DNA of 64,000 nt from assembly GCA_020746995.1 (NCBI GenBank), contig JAGPXD010000006.1:930001-994000 (forward strand). The letters run 5' to 3'. Made by a program: the position numbers and the translations under genes. Each line of letters starts with the position of its first letter. Position 1 is the first letter of the stretch. Positions 25,871-39,089 of the stretch are shown here, piece after piece. Origin of the DNA: Plectosphaerella cucumerina. Its lineage: Eukaryota; Ascomycota; Sordariomycetes; Glomerellales; Plectosphaerellaceae. The notes beneath the pieces are model-generated. The model made no database searches. It was not told the DNA's origin and saw only the letters and a program-made list of their open reading frames with translations.

Positions 25871-26589
25871 TAGGTCGATATCCTAGTAACTATAAATAGG
25901 TATATACCCCTATTGTCGTGTCCCGTAGTCTTTATTCCTTTGCTAACGCCGATACGATATCTAGTTAAATCGAAAAACGAAGATCCGATAAAACCGAATA
26001 GTATTATGTACTTATAGCCCTAATTAAATCCGACGGCGAAAATAGAATACCGTGTACTTAGTGTTTCTAGTATAACCTGACGTGTAAGACGGCGCCGGGA
26101 TCGACTTGTTATACTGTCTGTATTAAGCGAGGTTATTCTTACGATAGTATTAACGTGACTTTTGCCCGTAAGTCTGCCGTTCTGATATCGTACTTAGGGT
26201 TACTAACGTGTTTTGTAGTCGAGAAGGTATTAAAAAAATCGAAGCGATTAGATAAGGAGATAGAAGAGAAAGAGATAGAGTTAGAGGTTCTCTAGATAAA
26301 GTTAGCGGCTACACTTAGCGCGATATCGCGGATCCGTCGACTTCGGAAGGTGGCTAAGAAGCGAGAGGAGGCCCTCTTTAGTCGAGGAATAGCGGAGCTA
26401 GACAAAGAAGATAGTATTATATCTTTAACGACAGCGGAGTTTCGGGTTATAAACGACCTTAGGGAGTGGGGTGCTAGGGACGTACTAGATTAGTCCTCCC
26501 TAGGAGTCGGCAAAGGCTTTGTAGATTTAGGACCGTTACTATAGTTTAAGATTAGCGATACTCCTCTAGACACTAGGGATAGTTCCGTA

Positions 26590-29500
26590 GGTACTTAATA
26601 GGTTCCTAGGTGTTTTCTTTGTGTCCGTAGTTTTCCTATTTAATAAGGTATTTAGTATATCTATCGTGTTATCTATAGTCGAGGATTCTCTTGACGGTAA
26701 ATTCCTCGGTGTTATCCGCTTCGAGGTTATCTTCGAGCGGTATATTATCGGGTATAGCTTCGAGTAGTGCGATATAGAAGACCGGGTGGATCTTTATATT
26801 CTCGGGTAAGGAAAGTCGAAAATTAGTATCCGAGATTTTCTACTAAATTCGAAAGGGTCCGATCTTTTTAAAATCTAACTTACTATTAGGGTGTATAGTT
26901 TTAATATTTTTACGAATAAGGTAGACTTTATCCCCCTCTTTAAAGGATAGTCCCTTTATCCTTGACTAGTTAGTGTATTTAGTTATTCTAACGCGTATTA
27001 GTTAAAGGTCGTTACGAAGTATATCGTGAATCTACCGAATATCGTCGGCTAGTTTGTTAGCTTTAGGAGTTTTTAAAGCTTCCCTAGGCTCTCTATATAT
27101 TATTAGGTTAAATCCGTAGTTAGCGTAGAAAGGTAAGACCTTAGTTGACTCGCTGGGTGTACTATTGTAGGCGAACTATGCTGTTGGAAGGAGTATTACC
27201 TAGTTATCCTGTCGCTTGTTAACGTAGTAGCGAAAGTACTATTCGAGGGTCTAGTTAGTCCTTTCTGTCTATCCGTCTGACTATAGATGGAATGTAGTTA
27301 AGAGGTGATAGTCGGGTCTAAGTTACTTTATAAGTCCTTTCTAAAAGTAGCTTATAAATAGCTTATCGCGATTAGAAATAAGTTCCTTTGGTATACTATA
27401 CTATACGGCGATGTTACGTAGGAAGATATATATAAGGTCTTCCGTAGTTCCCGTTTTGAGGTATAGTAGAAAGTAGGAATACTTAGTAAGACGATCGACG
27501 ATAACTAGGATAGCGTTGTACTACCGTCCTGAGACTAGTTCTTTAGACTTAGGTAAGTCTGTAATAAAATCCAAAGAGATAGATATCTATAGTCCTTCCG
27601 CTACGGGTAGAGGCTTAAGCTCTCTGTAGGGCTTGTGTCTAGCGGCCTTACTCTTATAGTAGAGGTCGTAGGTCTTAAGTACTTCCTATACTTAAAGGCG
27701 TGTGATATTCTCGTCGTGGTGTTATCGGATATACTAATACGTTTTCCAGACTCCTTAATATCTATAGGCTGGGGTACTATAGATACGTATAATAAGTTCT
27801 TAAGTAGTCTCCTTACAAGTAGCGAGGACCTCTAAGACTCGTTTGTTAGGTATAAGGTTGCCTTACGAATTAATTAAGAGAATTATATTATAGTCGGGGA
27901 CTTCGGTACTTACTAAGTCGCTACGTCGACTTAAGGCGTCCGCTTAACTATTCTCTAATCCTTTACGGTACGAGATAGTAAAGTTAAATTCCGAAAGGAA
28001 CTTAGCCTATCTTATCTATCGTTTATTTAGCTCTTTTGTAGTCGTGAAGTTAACGAGGTTCTTATAGTCCGTGAGAACCTTGACCGGGTGTGTAGTACCT
28101 AAGAGGTATAGCTTTTATTCCCTAAAGGCTTCGATAATAGCTATTAGTTCCTTGTTATAGATCTGATAGTTAAGTTCTAGTCCGTAAAGCTTCTTAGAGT
28201 AGAAGGCGACGGGGTAAAGTCGTCCTTTTTTATCCCTCTGTCCTAGTTATCCTCCGAGTATATAGTCTGATACGTCGGTTTCGACTTCGAATAGTAGCTC
28301 GGGGTTAGGGATCTTAAGAATCGGCTTGCTTAAGATACTATTTTTAATACTCTGAAAGGCTTGTTCTTCGGTATCCTACTAGCGGAACGGCTAGTCTTTC
28401 TTTATAAGGTCGGTAAGAGGTCGGGAAATCTAACTATATCCCTTTATAAATTATCGGTAGAAGTTAAAAATCTAAGAAATCCTTTAATATCGGAGACGTT
28501 AGTTAGTGTCGGCTAGTTCTTAACTATCTCGATCTTCTTAGGGTCTATACGGATTTCCCCTAGTCGGATATTATATCCGAGGAAGTCTACGTCCTGAGTG
28601 TAAAACTTACTTTTCTCGGGTTCGATAAGTAGTTTAGTGTCTATTAGTCGTTTTAAGACCTAGTAAACGTACTTCCGATATTCCTCGAGGGTTCTCGAAA
28701 AGATAAGGATATCGTCGAGGTATACTACTATAAAGATATCTAGGAAGTCGCGAAGGACTTTGTTAATTATTATTTAGAATATAGCCGGAGTATTCGTAAG
28801 CCCGAAGGGTATTACTAAATACTCGAAGTATCCTTAGTAAGTACGGAAAGCCGTTTTCCACTCCTCTCCTTCCTTTATACGGATCAAGTTATACACTCCT
28901 TTAAGGTTAATAGCTGTAAACTATTATACTCTAACTAGTAAATCCCGAAGTTCGGCGATAAGTAGTAAGGGGTAGTAGTTCTTAATCGTGATATCGTTAA
29001 GTTATCGGTAGTCGATATATAATCGTAATTTCCCGTTCTTCTTAGGAACGAAAAGGATCGGGTATCTAGCTAGTAACTTGGATAGTCGAATATATCCTTT
29101 CCGAAGGTTCTCTTCTAGATATTTATCGAGTATAGCCTACTACTTCTCGTTAAGCTGGTAGATCTTGTGGAACCTAGGCTGTATGCCTTCTTTGAGTACG
29201 ATCTCGTAGTCGTAATGGCTGTAGAGGGGTAACCTAGTCTCGAGTTCCTCCTTAAACAGGATCGAGTATTTCTAGTAGTCGATCGGAACGTTCTTTATTT
29301 ATTCTTCGAGTACCTTACGTTGTTTATCGTGGCTAAGGTCTTGGTTTAAGCTGTTATTATACTTGTGAATTTCTTTGTTAAGCTATGCGAGATATCTTAT
29401 AGTCTTCGTGTAAGACTATACCGGAGTTATATCTCTCTATTAGATCTAGCTAGGATTCTAATTTACTTGGGGATTCTATTTTCTTAACTATAGGATACCT

Positions 29501-29900
29501 AGGATAATATCCTAATCTCCGATCTCCGTAATATCGAATACGGTTAGCGTCGTGTGTCCTTGGATACAGATCTCGAGGTACACGGTCTCTTAATCGATAC
29601 TTCCTTAGTTATACTATACAAGCCCGCCTTCTACGGATCTTAGCTAGTAAGGGTATCTCTTACGGTTCGTTATAAGTCCGAGTCGCTATCGAAGTCGTAG
29701 TAATATATAGTTCCCCTATACTCCGCTATCAAGGAGCGCTACGTACTTATACCCTCGTAGGGTGACTCTTAGTGTAAGATGGTCGGAGTCGCCTTCGTTA
29801 AATACCGTATTATATAGGGTCTTAACGGATTTTACTTACGCCTACTCTTACCCTTGTAAGAGTAGTGTAACTCTTTTCCCGAGTCGTCGTGGTATTTACG
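26590..29900 (-). pseudogene. Pol relic of the reverse-strand gypsy
   Basis: Read in reverse: protease and reverse transcriptase (about 29800 to 28650; the complement of YLDD at 28698-28736), RNase H (about 28330 to 27930), integrase (about 27650 to 27050), and a chromodomain EEFTVKRILDYR, LIK-stop-ENYG, NT-stop-EP (26710 to 26590). The stops replace conserved Trp and Gln. The 66-aa plus-strand open frame at 27635-27835 is only a shadow of this relic. Confidence 0.88.
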
Positions 29901-29999
29901 CCTTATCTTAGGTTGTTAAGAGGAAGAACTTAATAATCCGGTTTTCCTTCTCCTGACTTTGTCCGACGTAGCTATACTAGTACCTTAAGCCTAATAGCC

Positions 30000-31840
30000 T
30001 AAGGTAGGTAAGCTAGTAATTAAGTCGCGACGGGTAATAGTCGATTCCGGGGTTATAGGTAAGTTAAGGTACTACTATTCCTTATTCTTCCGAAGGGTCC
30101 TTTTAGCCCTTTAGCGACGGAGTTTATAGTCGCTTTAGTTATTCGGGTTAATCCTAGTAAGGGTCTATCCCAGGTTCTTAGCGGTACCTAGCTAGGACTA
30201 AAGAATCCTCTATTCGCGGATCTTCCGTGAAGTATGTACCCTGTATACGTCGATAGGGTAGTCAAACTAAAGGGTCTCGCGACTAATATATAGTATAGGG
30301 TATTCCGGTAATAGTACGAAGACTATAGTCCTTTTCCCAGGTAGGCGAATAGTGGGTACCTAATAGGGTAGCTCTTTATTAGTATAGACGTATTCGATAG
30401 TATCGTCGTTAGGTCGCCTAGGGTAGAAGTTATAACTAAGCTTCTATATATAGTATATAGGGTAATCGTTGTAGATATATTAGGCCTAAAATATAGTATT
30501 GTAGTCGGGGCTGCTAGGGGGTAGGTAATTGTTATTATCTTCCCTGGGACCGAAAGTATAGGTTATATAGGGTACTTTACTAGTATCTCGAGTGTTATAC
30601 CCGAAGAAGTCGACGGTTTTATTTTCTTCGAGATCTCCGTATCCCTCTAGCCGGATAGTAAGTTATTAGTCCTACGGCTGGGTATCGGGGATTAATTCTT
30701 TATTATCGGAGGTCGCGGGTTCCTACGTTGTTTCGCTTTCTTCTTCTTTACTAGGGTCGATAACTTCGACCTAGTGGTTCTATCGGACTACCCTCTCTTA
30801 GGTAGATATCGAGCTGCGTCCTAGGACTACAATAGTTCGGATTACGGTTTAGGGTTTCTTGTCGTGCCGAGTAGTATTAAGTTGTCGGGGACCTTCGATA
30901 CGCTTAGGTTAGCGGTAATCGCGTACGAAGTGACCTATCTTATAGTAATTAAAGTACTCGATATCCTTCTTGTCCTTCCTTCCCTTCTGTAGGACGTCTA
31001 GCTCTATAGGACCGGCGTGCGTGGTTCCCCTATAAGCGGTAGTTATACGGCGGTCGCTACGGTAGTAAGGTTAGTACTAATATCTACGGCCTATATTAGC
31101 ACGGGTTAGTCCCGTAAAGTATACGGGTTAATAGCTACGTTTCTCCTACTTACGTTTATATAGGCGGTTATCGATCTTAATAGTAGTAGCGATATAGTCG
31201 GTAAAATCGCTAGGGCGGTTAAGTTTTATAAGTTTATCCTTGACTTCGTCCTTTAGTCTAGCGTAGTAGGCTACTATTAGGGGTTTATCGTCCTAGCTAA
31301 GACGTACAGTGATTTGTCGGAACTTAGCGGTATAGTTGGCGGCGGAGCCGTGTTAGTATAGATTCCGAAGTTGTTATTCCGCGGTGTGTTTTTCGTCGGG
31401 GTCCCTAAAGGTCTCGCGGAGGTACTTCTCGAAAGCGGCGAAGGTTCCGAATACTTCGTGAGTAAGTTTGTCCTATTCCTTTAGTTTTCCGGTATATTTA
31501 AGGTAGTCCTTCTGAATCGGTTTGAACTAGTTAAGGGTGTCGCCCCTAAGGAAGGCGGCGGCGCTAAAGACCTTATCGACCTCTTCCTGGAGGTCTCTCT
31601 AGTAGAATATCTGGAAGGCTTTAAGGTAAGTAAGGAAGCTAGGGAGCTCTTCCTTCTTACCGTCGAAGGTCGGGGGCTTAGGATAGCGGAGGCGCGGGCC
31701 TCTACTAGATCCGTTGGCGAGTTGCTTCCTTATCTCGTTGTTCTCCTGCTGGAGTTGGGTGATTATAGCGAGGACGGTTTCTATACTGGCGGTAGGAGCT
31801 CCGATAGTAGATCCGGATTTGCGTGCGGCGGGTACTATAA
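30000..31840 (-). pseudogene. Gag relic of the reverse-strand gypsy
   Basis: The reverse-strand reading gives a Gag whose zinc knuckle (about 30960 to 30880) reads YFNYYKIGHFVRDY. The three zinc-binding Cys have become Tyr while the His is kept. The N-terminal part near 31700 has the same FDGK-type capsid start as the 1257-8255 element. Confidence 0.8.
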
Positions 31841-31899
31841 TAGCTGCGTGGGTATTACTCGGTAGTCGTAGAGAACGTACTAAATAAGAGTGATTAAAG

Positions 31900-32430
31900 T
31901 GTTACGACCCAGGTATATTCCTAAATAGAGGAAGGTAGTCTGGAGAGGCGGTAGTATATACTAGTAGTGTATACTAGGTAACTAAGGAATAATACGTCGT
32001 AGCCGTTATCGTCGTACTTATCGTGATATCGTAAAGCGTTACGCTTCTTTACTATAGGCTAAGGAGGTTTCTAATAAAGACTTAAATTAATTACTATCGT
32101 AAATCTAGGTAGAGCTATATACTACGAGGTAGTGTTTTATATAGACGGAGGTTCCTGGGGATTATACTAGATTACTTTGTAATCCGTTGTGATCCGACCG
32201 TTAGATTACTATTGTAATAACCGTGATCTATATTATATGATAACAGCCCCTGTCTGTTTATCGAATATCTGGGGTATCTATAGCGAACCCGGAGTAGAGT
32301 ATCAAACAGGCTTACTCTCTTAGCGTTTGTGATCCATAGTCCGTACTTAGCCCGTACGCCTGATTACCTAAGGGGGTTAGTTTCCGCGGGATCTTAGGCC
32401 GAGTAACCTGCGGCCTGCTTAGGCGTTATA
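31900..32430 (-). repeat. 5' LTR, 531 bp
   Basis: Partner of 25326-25856 with identical length. It is followed by the GTCGG duplication. Confidence 0.93.
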
Positions 32431-32435
32431 GTCGG

Positions 32436-32952
32436 TATTTTAATCCCCGGTTAGATCCCTACTACGGTAAATTAATTTACTATAGTATATTATACTTCGG
32501 TATTTTATTTACCGAGGTAAACCTTAAATACCCCGAGGTAAATAGCTGATATCTCCGACTTATATATAGATATAACTATTATAGGTTATACTATTATATA
32601 TAGCTTATATAGGTTTAGTTATATATAGTAGATCTAGAGATAATAGATTTACTACTTTGAAAGTTCCTAATCGTCGAGTTATAAACTTTCGGAATTCTTA
32701 GTTTTATATAATTAAATATAATACTAAGTACTAATAGTACTCGTCTATAAATAATTCTATATATAGATAACGTAGTATCTAATATATAGCTATAGTTATA
32801 ATATAGTAATATAAAGCGTAGCGCCTGATATTAGTCATCTAAGAGATTTCAGTTAGTTACGAGTTTTTTTAAGAATCTAGTAGAATACTCCCTATTATTA
32901 ATGGTATCGTCTGGTATAGAATAGTATAGGTATATAGTTTATATATTTAATA
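32436..32952. repeat. Repeat R, copy 1
   Basis: The last about 340 bp (32611-32952) match 39090-39422 and both end in TATATTTAATA, but the sequences on both sides differ. The 5' part of this copy was split by the 25326-32430 insertion and may extend left to about 25295. A fixed 3' end with different 5' extents is typical of non-LTR elements. No coding relic was seen, so the class is open. Confidence 0.6.
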
Positions 32953-34080
32953 AAAGTCGAGACTAATATATCTAACTATATATTTAGAGGATAACTAGGA
33001 TAAACGGATAAAGAAGGATAACTCTACCCCGTCACTTTCTACTTAAAGAAGCTTTATAAAGTAGAACTTAACTATTAGATTTATAATAAGGAACTAATAG
33101 TTACTATCGAAACCTTTAAGGAATAGAAACTATACCTCTTAAATATTATATACCCGGGTAAGGTTCTAACGGACTATAAGAACCTTGTTAACTTAATAAC
33201 TATAAAGGAGTTAAATAAATAATAGGTTAGATAGGCTAAATTCCTCTTAGAGTTTAACTTTACTATCTTATACTATAAAGGATCCGAGAATAGAGAAGTA
33301 GATATCCTAAGTCGATATAACGACTTAATAAATACTAAAGTCCCTAACTATAATACTATCCTCTTAATTTATTTATAAAAGAATTTTATACCTAATAAAT
33401 AAGTCTTAGAGGTCCTTACTATTTATAAGGAAACTACTTAAGAACTTATTATATATATCTATAGTACTCTAGCTTACGGATATTAAGGAGTCTAGAAAAT
33501 ATACTAGTATATTCGATAGTACTATAATAAGAATATTATATACCTTTAAGTATAGGAAGTATTTAAAACTTATAACCTCTACTATAAGACTAAGGCTATT
33601 AGGTATAAATCCTACGGAGAGTTTAAGCCTCTACCTATAGCGGAAGGACTATAGATATCTATTTCTTTAGATTTTATTATAGACTTACCTAAGTCTAAGG
33701 AACTAGTCTTAGGATAGTAGTATAATACTATCCTAGTTATTATTAATCACTTTGCTAAGTACTTTTATTTTCTATTATACCTTAAGGTAGGGATTCCGGA
33801 AGACTTTATATATATCTTCCTATATAATATTACTTTATAGTATAGTATACTAAAGGAACTTATTTCCGATTATAAGAAGTTATTTATAAACTACTTTTAG
33901 AAAGGATTTATAAAATAACTTAGACCTAACTATTACCTCTTAACTATATTCTATTTATAGTTAGACGGATAAATAGAAAGGACTAAGTAGACCCTTAAAT
34001 AGTACCTTTACTACTATATTTATAAGTAACAGGACGACTAGGTAATACTTCTTCCGATAGTATAATTTACCTATAATAGT
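32953..34080 (+). pseudogene. Ty3/gypsy fragment: RNase H and integrase
   Basis: It is collinear with about 5345-6475 of the 1257-8255 element. It starts in RNase H and ends inside the integrase core, where the next gypsy (34081) is inserted. It is heavily RIP-mutated. It could be the missing downstream part of the old copy at 8261-8702, but about 430 bp are unaccounted for between them. Confidence 0.8.
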
Positions 34081-34618
34081 TGTTACGACTTAGGTATAAT
34101 CTCCCGGAGATATATAGTCTGGAACCGAAGTAGTATATACTAGTAGGACGCTGCGGGTAACTAAGTAATAATAGCTAAGGTAGTAAACAAAGACTGAGGT
34201 ACTAAGGGTGTTATAAAGTATTATACTCCTTTACTAAAGATAGAGGGTGTTTTTTATAAAGACTTAAATTAATTACTATCGTAAGAGTTATCTATACTAA
34301 CCGGTCTACCTAAGCTGCCTTAAATACCTAAGGGCTTATTCCTAGATTACTAGTTATAGTAATCTATCCGTCTAGTAAGGTTAGTTAGTTAGATTATAGC
34401 TTACTATACTCTATAAGTTAAAGATTTACTTCCTATAATACTCTAAACTCCTAGTATAATTTACTAGTATAGTAGGCTTATAAGTTATCTAGCTTATAGC
34501 TTACTATACTCTAAGCTCTATATATAATTAGCTAGGTATAGTAGGACGGGTCTACTTATCCGTGGCCCGATAAGGCTAGCCTTTATCGTCTTACTTACTC
34601 CCTAAGCTAGGTATTATA
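34081..34618 (-). repeat. 3' LTR, 538 bp
   Basis: It starts TGTTACGACTTAGG and ends GGTATTATA. It is related to, but clearly diverged from, the 531-bp and 492-bp LTRs, so it represents a third subfamily. Confidence 0.85.
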
Positions 34619-37600
34619 AGATTCCCCTCCTTTAGGTTAATATCCTAGTAATTATAAGTAGTAAGTAGTCCCGTCGTATAGGTCCTAGTAGACTTCCTTC
34701 CCTAGTTAAGTAATACGATATCTAGTTAATCGCCCGATCCTCCTTTCCTACGAAAAACCCTCTAACGTTAGTACCTAGCTTACTAAATCGAATAAAACTA
34801 TACCGATACCGATATACTTTATATACTATACTTCTAGAAGAAACTTCGGTACCGTATAAGTCCGAAGTCCTCGAAATACTTAGAGTATATAAAGTATAGT
34901 CGTAAATATAATAGTATATTAGTAGTAGCTTCTTATAAGTACTATGTATTATAGTTCTTATAGTTTAATCTAATAACGATAGTAGAACGGCTAGAAAAGT
35001 CGGAAAAAGTCCTAGAAGAGTAAGAAGAAGATACCAAAGAGTATTTAGTATAACTATAAGAGTAGCTATCTAAGGCTATAAGTTAACTATAGCGGATTTA
35101 TACTACGAAAAAGAAGGTTAAAGAAAGGGCGGAAAAGGCGTTCTAGTATAGTTTATAAGAGTTAGATAAGGAGGTAGAAGGGGTACTATTTCTAGAAGTA
35201 CTAAGTAGGTATAAGCGTTAGGTAGTTAATAATCTAACGTCCTTAGGCGTAAAGCCTAATACTAATTTCTTATTATTCGGGTTAGGAACGCCTAGTAGAA
35301 CTAACGGAGGTAAAGCTATATATTCTAGAGGTACTTAATAGGTTCCTAGGTATTTTCTTTATATCTATATCCTTCCTATTTAATTAGGTATCCATCCTAT
35401 CTATCGTTATTTATACAGTAGTCGAGGATATACTTAACTATATACTCCTCTATATTATCTACAGGGAGGTTATACTCGAGTAGTATACTATCTAGTACTA
35501 GTTCTAAAAGTAAAATATAAAAGACATTATAGATTTTTATATTCTCGGGTAAGGAAAGTCGAAAATTAGTATCTAAGATTTTCTTACTAATTATAAAGGG
35601 TCTAATCTTCTTAAAGTCGAGTTTATTATTCGGCTATTTTATTTTAATATTTTTATAAATAAGGTAGACTTTATCTCCCTCCTTAAAGGATAATCCTTTT
35701 ATCCTTAACTAGTTAGTATATTTAGTTATACGGAGCCGTACTAGTTAAAGATCTTTATAAAGTAAATCGTGGATTTCCCGAATATCGTTAGTAAACTTAT
35801 TAGCCTTAGGTACCTTAGAGGCTTTACGTAATTCTCCGTATATAGTAGGGTTAAAACCGTAATTTACGTAGAAGGGTAAAACTTTAGTTAACTTACTAGG
35901 TATATTATTATAGGTAAACTAGGCTGTCGAGAGAAGCTTAACCTAGTTAGTTTACGTATAGTTAATATAATAACGGAGGTATTATTCTAGGGTCTAGTTT
36001 ATCCTTTCGGTTTATCTATCTAACTATAGGTAAAATATAGTAGAGAGGTACGGATCTAGTCCGAGCTACTTTATAAAGCCTTTCTAAAAGTTACTTATAA
36101 ATAACTTATCGCGGTCCGAAATAATATCGTCTAGTATACTATACTATAAGGCGATATTACGTAGGAAGATATATAAGAGGTCTTCCGTAGTCCCTATCTT
36201 AGTATATAGTAGAAAGTAGGTATACTTTATAAATCGGTTAATAATAATAAGGATAGTATTATATAGTTTTCCTAAGTATAGTTCCTTAAACTTAGGTAAA
36301 TTAGTAATAAAGTCCTATAAGATTAACGTCTAGGGTCTAGCGGCTACTAGTAGAGGTTAAATCTCTCTATAGGGCTTATATCGTACAGCCTTACTCCTAA
36401 CATAGAGGTTATAGTCCTTAAGTACATCTTAGACTTAGGCGCATATAATTATATTATTATAGTACTATCGGATATACTAGAAGGTCTTCTAGATACCTTA
36501 GTATCTATATACTAGTATACTATAGATATATAGGATAAAGTCTCGGGTAGTTTCCTTACGGTAAGTAAGAACCTTAAGAATTTACTTATTCGGAATAAAG
36601 TCTCCTTAACTATTAATTAAGAAGATAGCGTTATAGTTAGGGACCTTAGTACTTTATAGGTTATTATAGTAACTAAGAGTATCGGCTTTACTATTCTTAG
36701 ATCCTTTATAGTATATAATAGTAAAGTTAAATTCCGTAAGGAACTTTATTTATCGTATCTATTATTTATTTAACTCCTTTATAGTCGTAAAGTTAATAAG
36801 GTTCTTATAGTCGGTATAGACCTTAACTAGGTATCGGGTACTAGAGAGGTATAGCTTTTATTCCTTAAATACCTTAATAATCACTATAAACTCTTTATCG
36901 TGGATTTAGTAGTTAAGCTCTAGTCCGTAGAGTTTCTTTAAGTAGAACGCGACTAGGTATAGTCGTCCTTATATATCTCTCTATCTAAGTTATCCTCCGA
37001 GTATATAGTCCGATATATCGGTTTCTACCTTAAATAGTAAGTCGGGATCCGGGATCTTAAGGATTAGTTTACTAGTAATCCGGTCTTTAATATTCTAGAA
37101 AGCTACTACCTTAGAGTTATATTAACGGAATAGTTAGTCTTATTTCGTAAGTTTAGTAAGGGGTTATATAATATCGTTATATTTTTCTACAAAACGTTAG
37201 TAGAAGTTAATAAATCCGAGGAACCCTTTTACGTCTATAACTATTATAGGTATTAGTTAGTTCTTAACTATCTTAACTTTTTTAGGGTTTATATAAATCT
37301 CCCTTAGTCGGATATTATATCCCAGGAAGTCTATATCTTACGTATAGAATTTACTCTTTTTAGGTTCGATAAGTAGTTTAGTATCTATTAGTCGTTATAG
37401 GATTTAATATATATACTATTTATTTTCTTCTAAGGCTTTAGAGAAGATAAGGATATTATAAAGGTATACTACTATAAAAATATTAAGAAAATCCCGAAGG
37501 ATTTCGTTAATTATCGTTTAGAATATAGCCGGAGTATTTATAAACCCGAAAGGTATTACTAGATACTCAAAATATCCTCGGTATATATAGAATACTACAT

Positions 37601-38241
37601 TCTACTCCTCGCCCTCTTTTATATAAATTAAGTTATATATACCTTTTAGGTCGATAACTATAAACTATTAAACTCCTACTAATAGATCTTAAAGTTCGGA
37701 GATAAATAGTAACGGGTAGTAGTTCTTAATAGTAATATCGTTAAGTTATCAGTAGTTAACGTATAATCTAAGTTTCCTATTCTTCTTAGGGACGAAAAGG
37801 ATTAGGTATCCTACGGGTAACTTAGATAGTCGGATATATCCTTTTATAGTATTTCCTTAAGATACTTATTAAGTATAGCCTACTATTTCTCGTTAAGTTA
37901 ATAGATTTTATAAAACTTCGGCTATACTCCTTCCCTAAGTATAATCTTATAGTTATAGTAACTATATAGGGGTAATCTAGTATCGAGCTCCTCTTCGAAG
38001 AGAGTTAAGTATTTCTAGTAATTAACGGGAATATACTTTATCTATTCTTTAAGTACCTTATATTAATTATCGTAGCTAAAGTCTTAGTTAATATTATAGT
38101 TATATCTAATAAGCTCTTTTGTAAGTTATTAGAGATATCTTATAGTCCTCGGTTATTAGGACTATATCGGAGTTATATCTCGTTATAAAATCTAGCTAGG
38201 ATTCTACTCTACTTAGGGGTTCTATCTCCTTAACTATAAAA
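34081..38241 (-). mobile_element. Truncated Ty3/gypsy, reverse strand
   Basis: A 538-bp 3' LTR (34081-34618) is followed by the complement of a polypurine tract (AGATTCCCCTCCTT, 34619-34632). A reverse-strand Pol relic then runs to 38241. The chromodomain to protease order is kept, with the RT active-site region near 37460. Gag and the 5' LTR are missing, because the element is cut off at 38241 by the LTR-like unit 38242-38937. It was inserted into the integrase part of an older plus-strand gypsy. The target duplication cannot be checked because the other end is gone. Confidence 0.85.
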
Positions 38242-38937
38242 TATTAGAGATATATATTAGAAGATAAATATAATATAACTATAAGATAACTATACTTATA
38301 TCTCTATATAACTATAACTATAACTATATCTATAACTATACCTATACTCTCTGTAAGTCCTCTCCCTTACTATAGAACTAGGATAACTACGTAGGAAGAC
38401 TACTACTAACGTAGGAACGGATTCCCTGAATACCTCGAAGGTCTACTACCGACGTAAGACCTACTACTATAGTAAGACCTACTACTATAGTAAGACCTAC
38501 TACTATAGTAAGACCTACTACTATAGTAATACAGACTAGTATAGTAAGACCTACTATACTAGTATAACCGGATCCGTATAACCGGATCCGTGTACTATAC
38601 TATACTATATCCGTATAACCGGATCCGTAGAACCGGATCCGGATATCTAGATCTACCGGATCTAGATAATAATAGCGAAGGAATAACCGAGGTTAATAGA
38701 TCTAGAGATCTATATATACAGAGGGTAATTTCCAAGGAAAGGAACTTAGAAGGAGCATCTCTTACACACACTCACACAATACACCTACCTTTCCAATACT
38801 ACTTCTTTACTCTTTATATCCCAGTCGTCTTCTTACTACTATAGTATCCTATACTATATAGTATATCTATTACTTCCCTGCCTTTACTACTATTATATAG
38901 TAGATATACCACCTTATATCCTCATATACCTTGAACA
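38242..38937. repeat. LTR-like unit, second copy (696 bp)
   Basis: It is nearly the same sequence as 24645-25294 and starts TATTAGAGATA. It is longer mainly because it has four 18-bp CCTACTACTATAGTAAGA units instead of two, plus a short expansion of a CTATAA-rich run near 38320. It ends TTGAACA. The flanks do not match (TAAAA before, AAACC after), and the gypsy sequence on the left does not resume on the right. It is therefore either one end of a lost element or a recombination scar. The 84-aa frame at 38590-38844 lies wholly in it. Confidence 0.8.
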
Positions 38938-39089
38938 AAACCGGCGGTCGGTTTCCTACTTACCCGTAAGATCAGTCTATAGTTACGCCGTCTTACGGAG
39001 TAATATCAGACCGACGGTTACATACAGTTATAACCGGTATTACTATTATATAGTAGCTTATAGTACTATCTATATATATAGCCTATTTA
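38938..39089. other. Unclassified sequence between LTR and repeat R
   Basis: It contains an inverted-repeat-like pair (CGGCGGTCGGTTTCC near 38942 and GACCGACGG near 39008). I recognise no protein or known repeat. Confidence 0.4.

Larger units (their letters stand above)
25326..32430 (-). mobile_element. Complete chromodomain Ty3/gypsy, reverse strand
   Basis: The element is 7105 bp, with 531-bp LTRs at 25326-25856 (3' LTR) and 31900-32430 (5' LTR). GTCGG flanks it at 25321-25325 and 32431-32435. On the reverse strand it encodes Gag (about 31840 down to 30000), a zinc knuckle (about 30960-30880), reverse transcriptase with the active-site block near 28736-28698, RNase H (about 28330-27930), integrase, and a chromodomain near 26710-26590. 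It is the same lineage as 1257-8255 but distinct. It keeps more CpG and some TpG, so it is probably a younger copy. All frames are broken by RIP-type stops. Confidence 0.93.
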
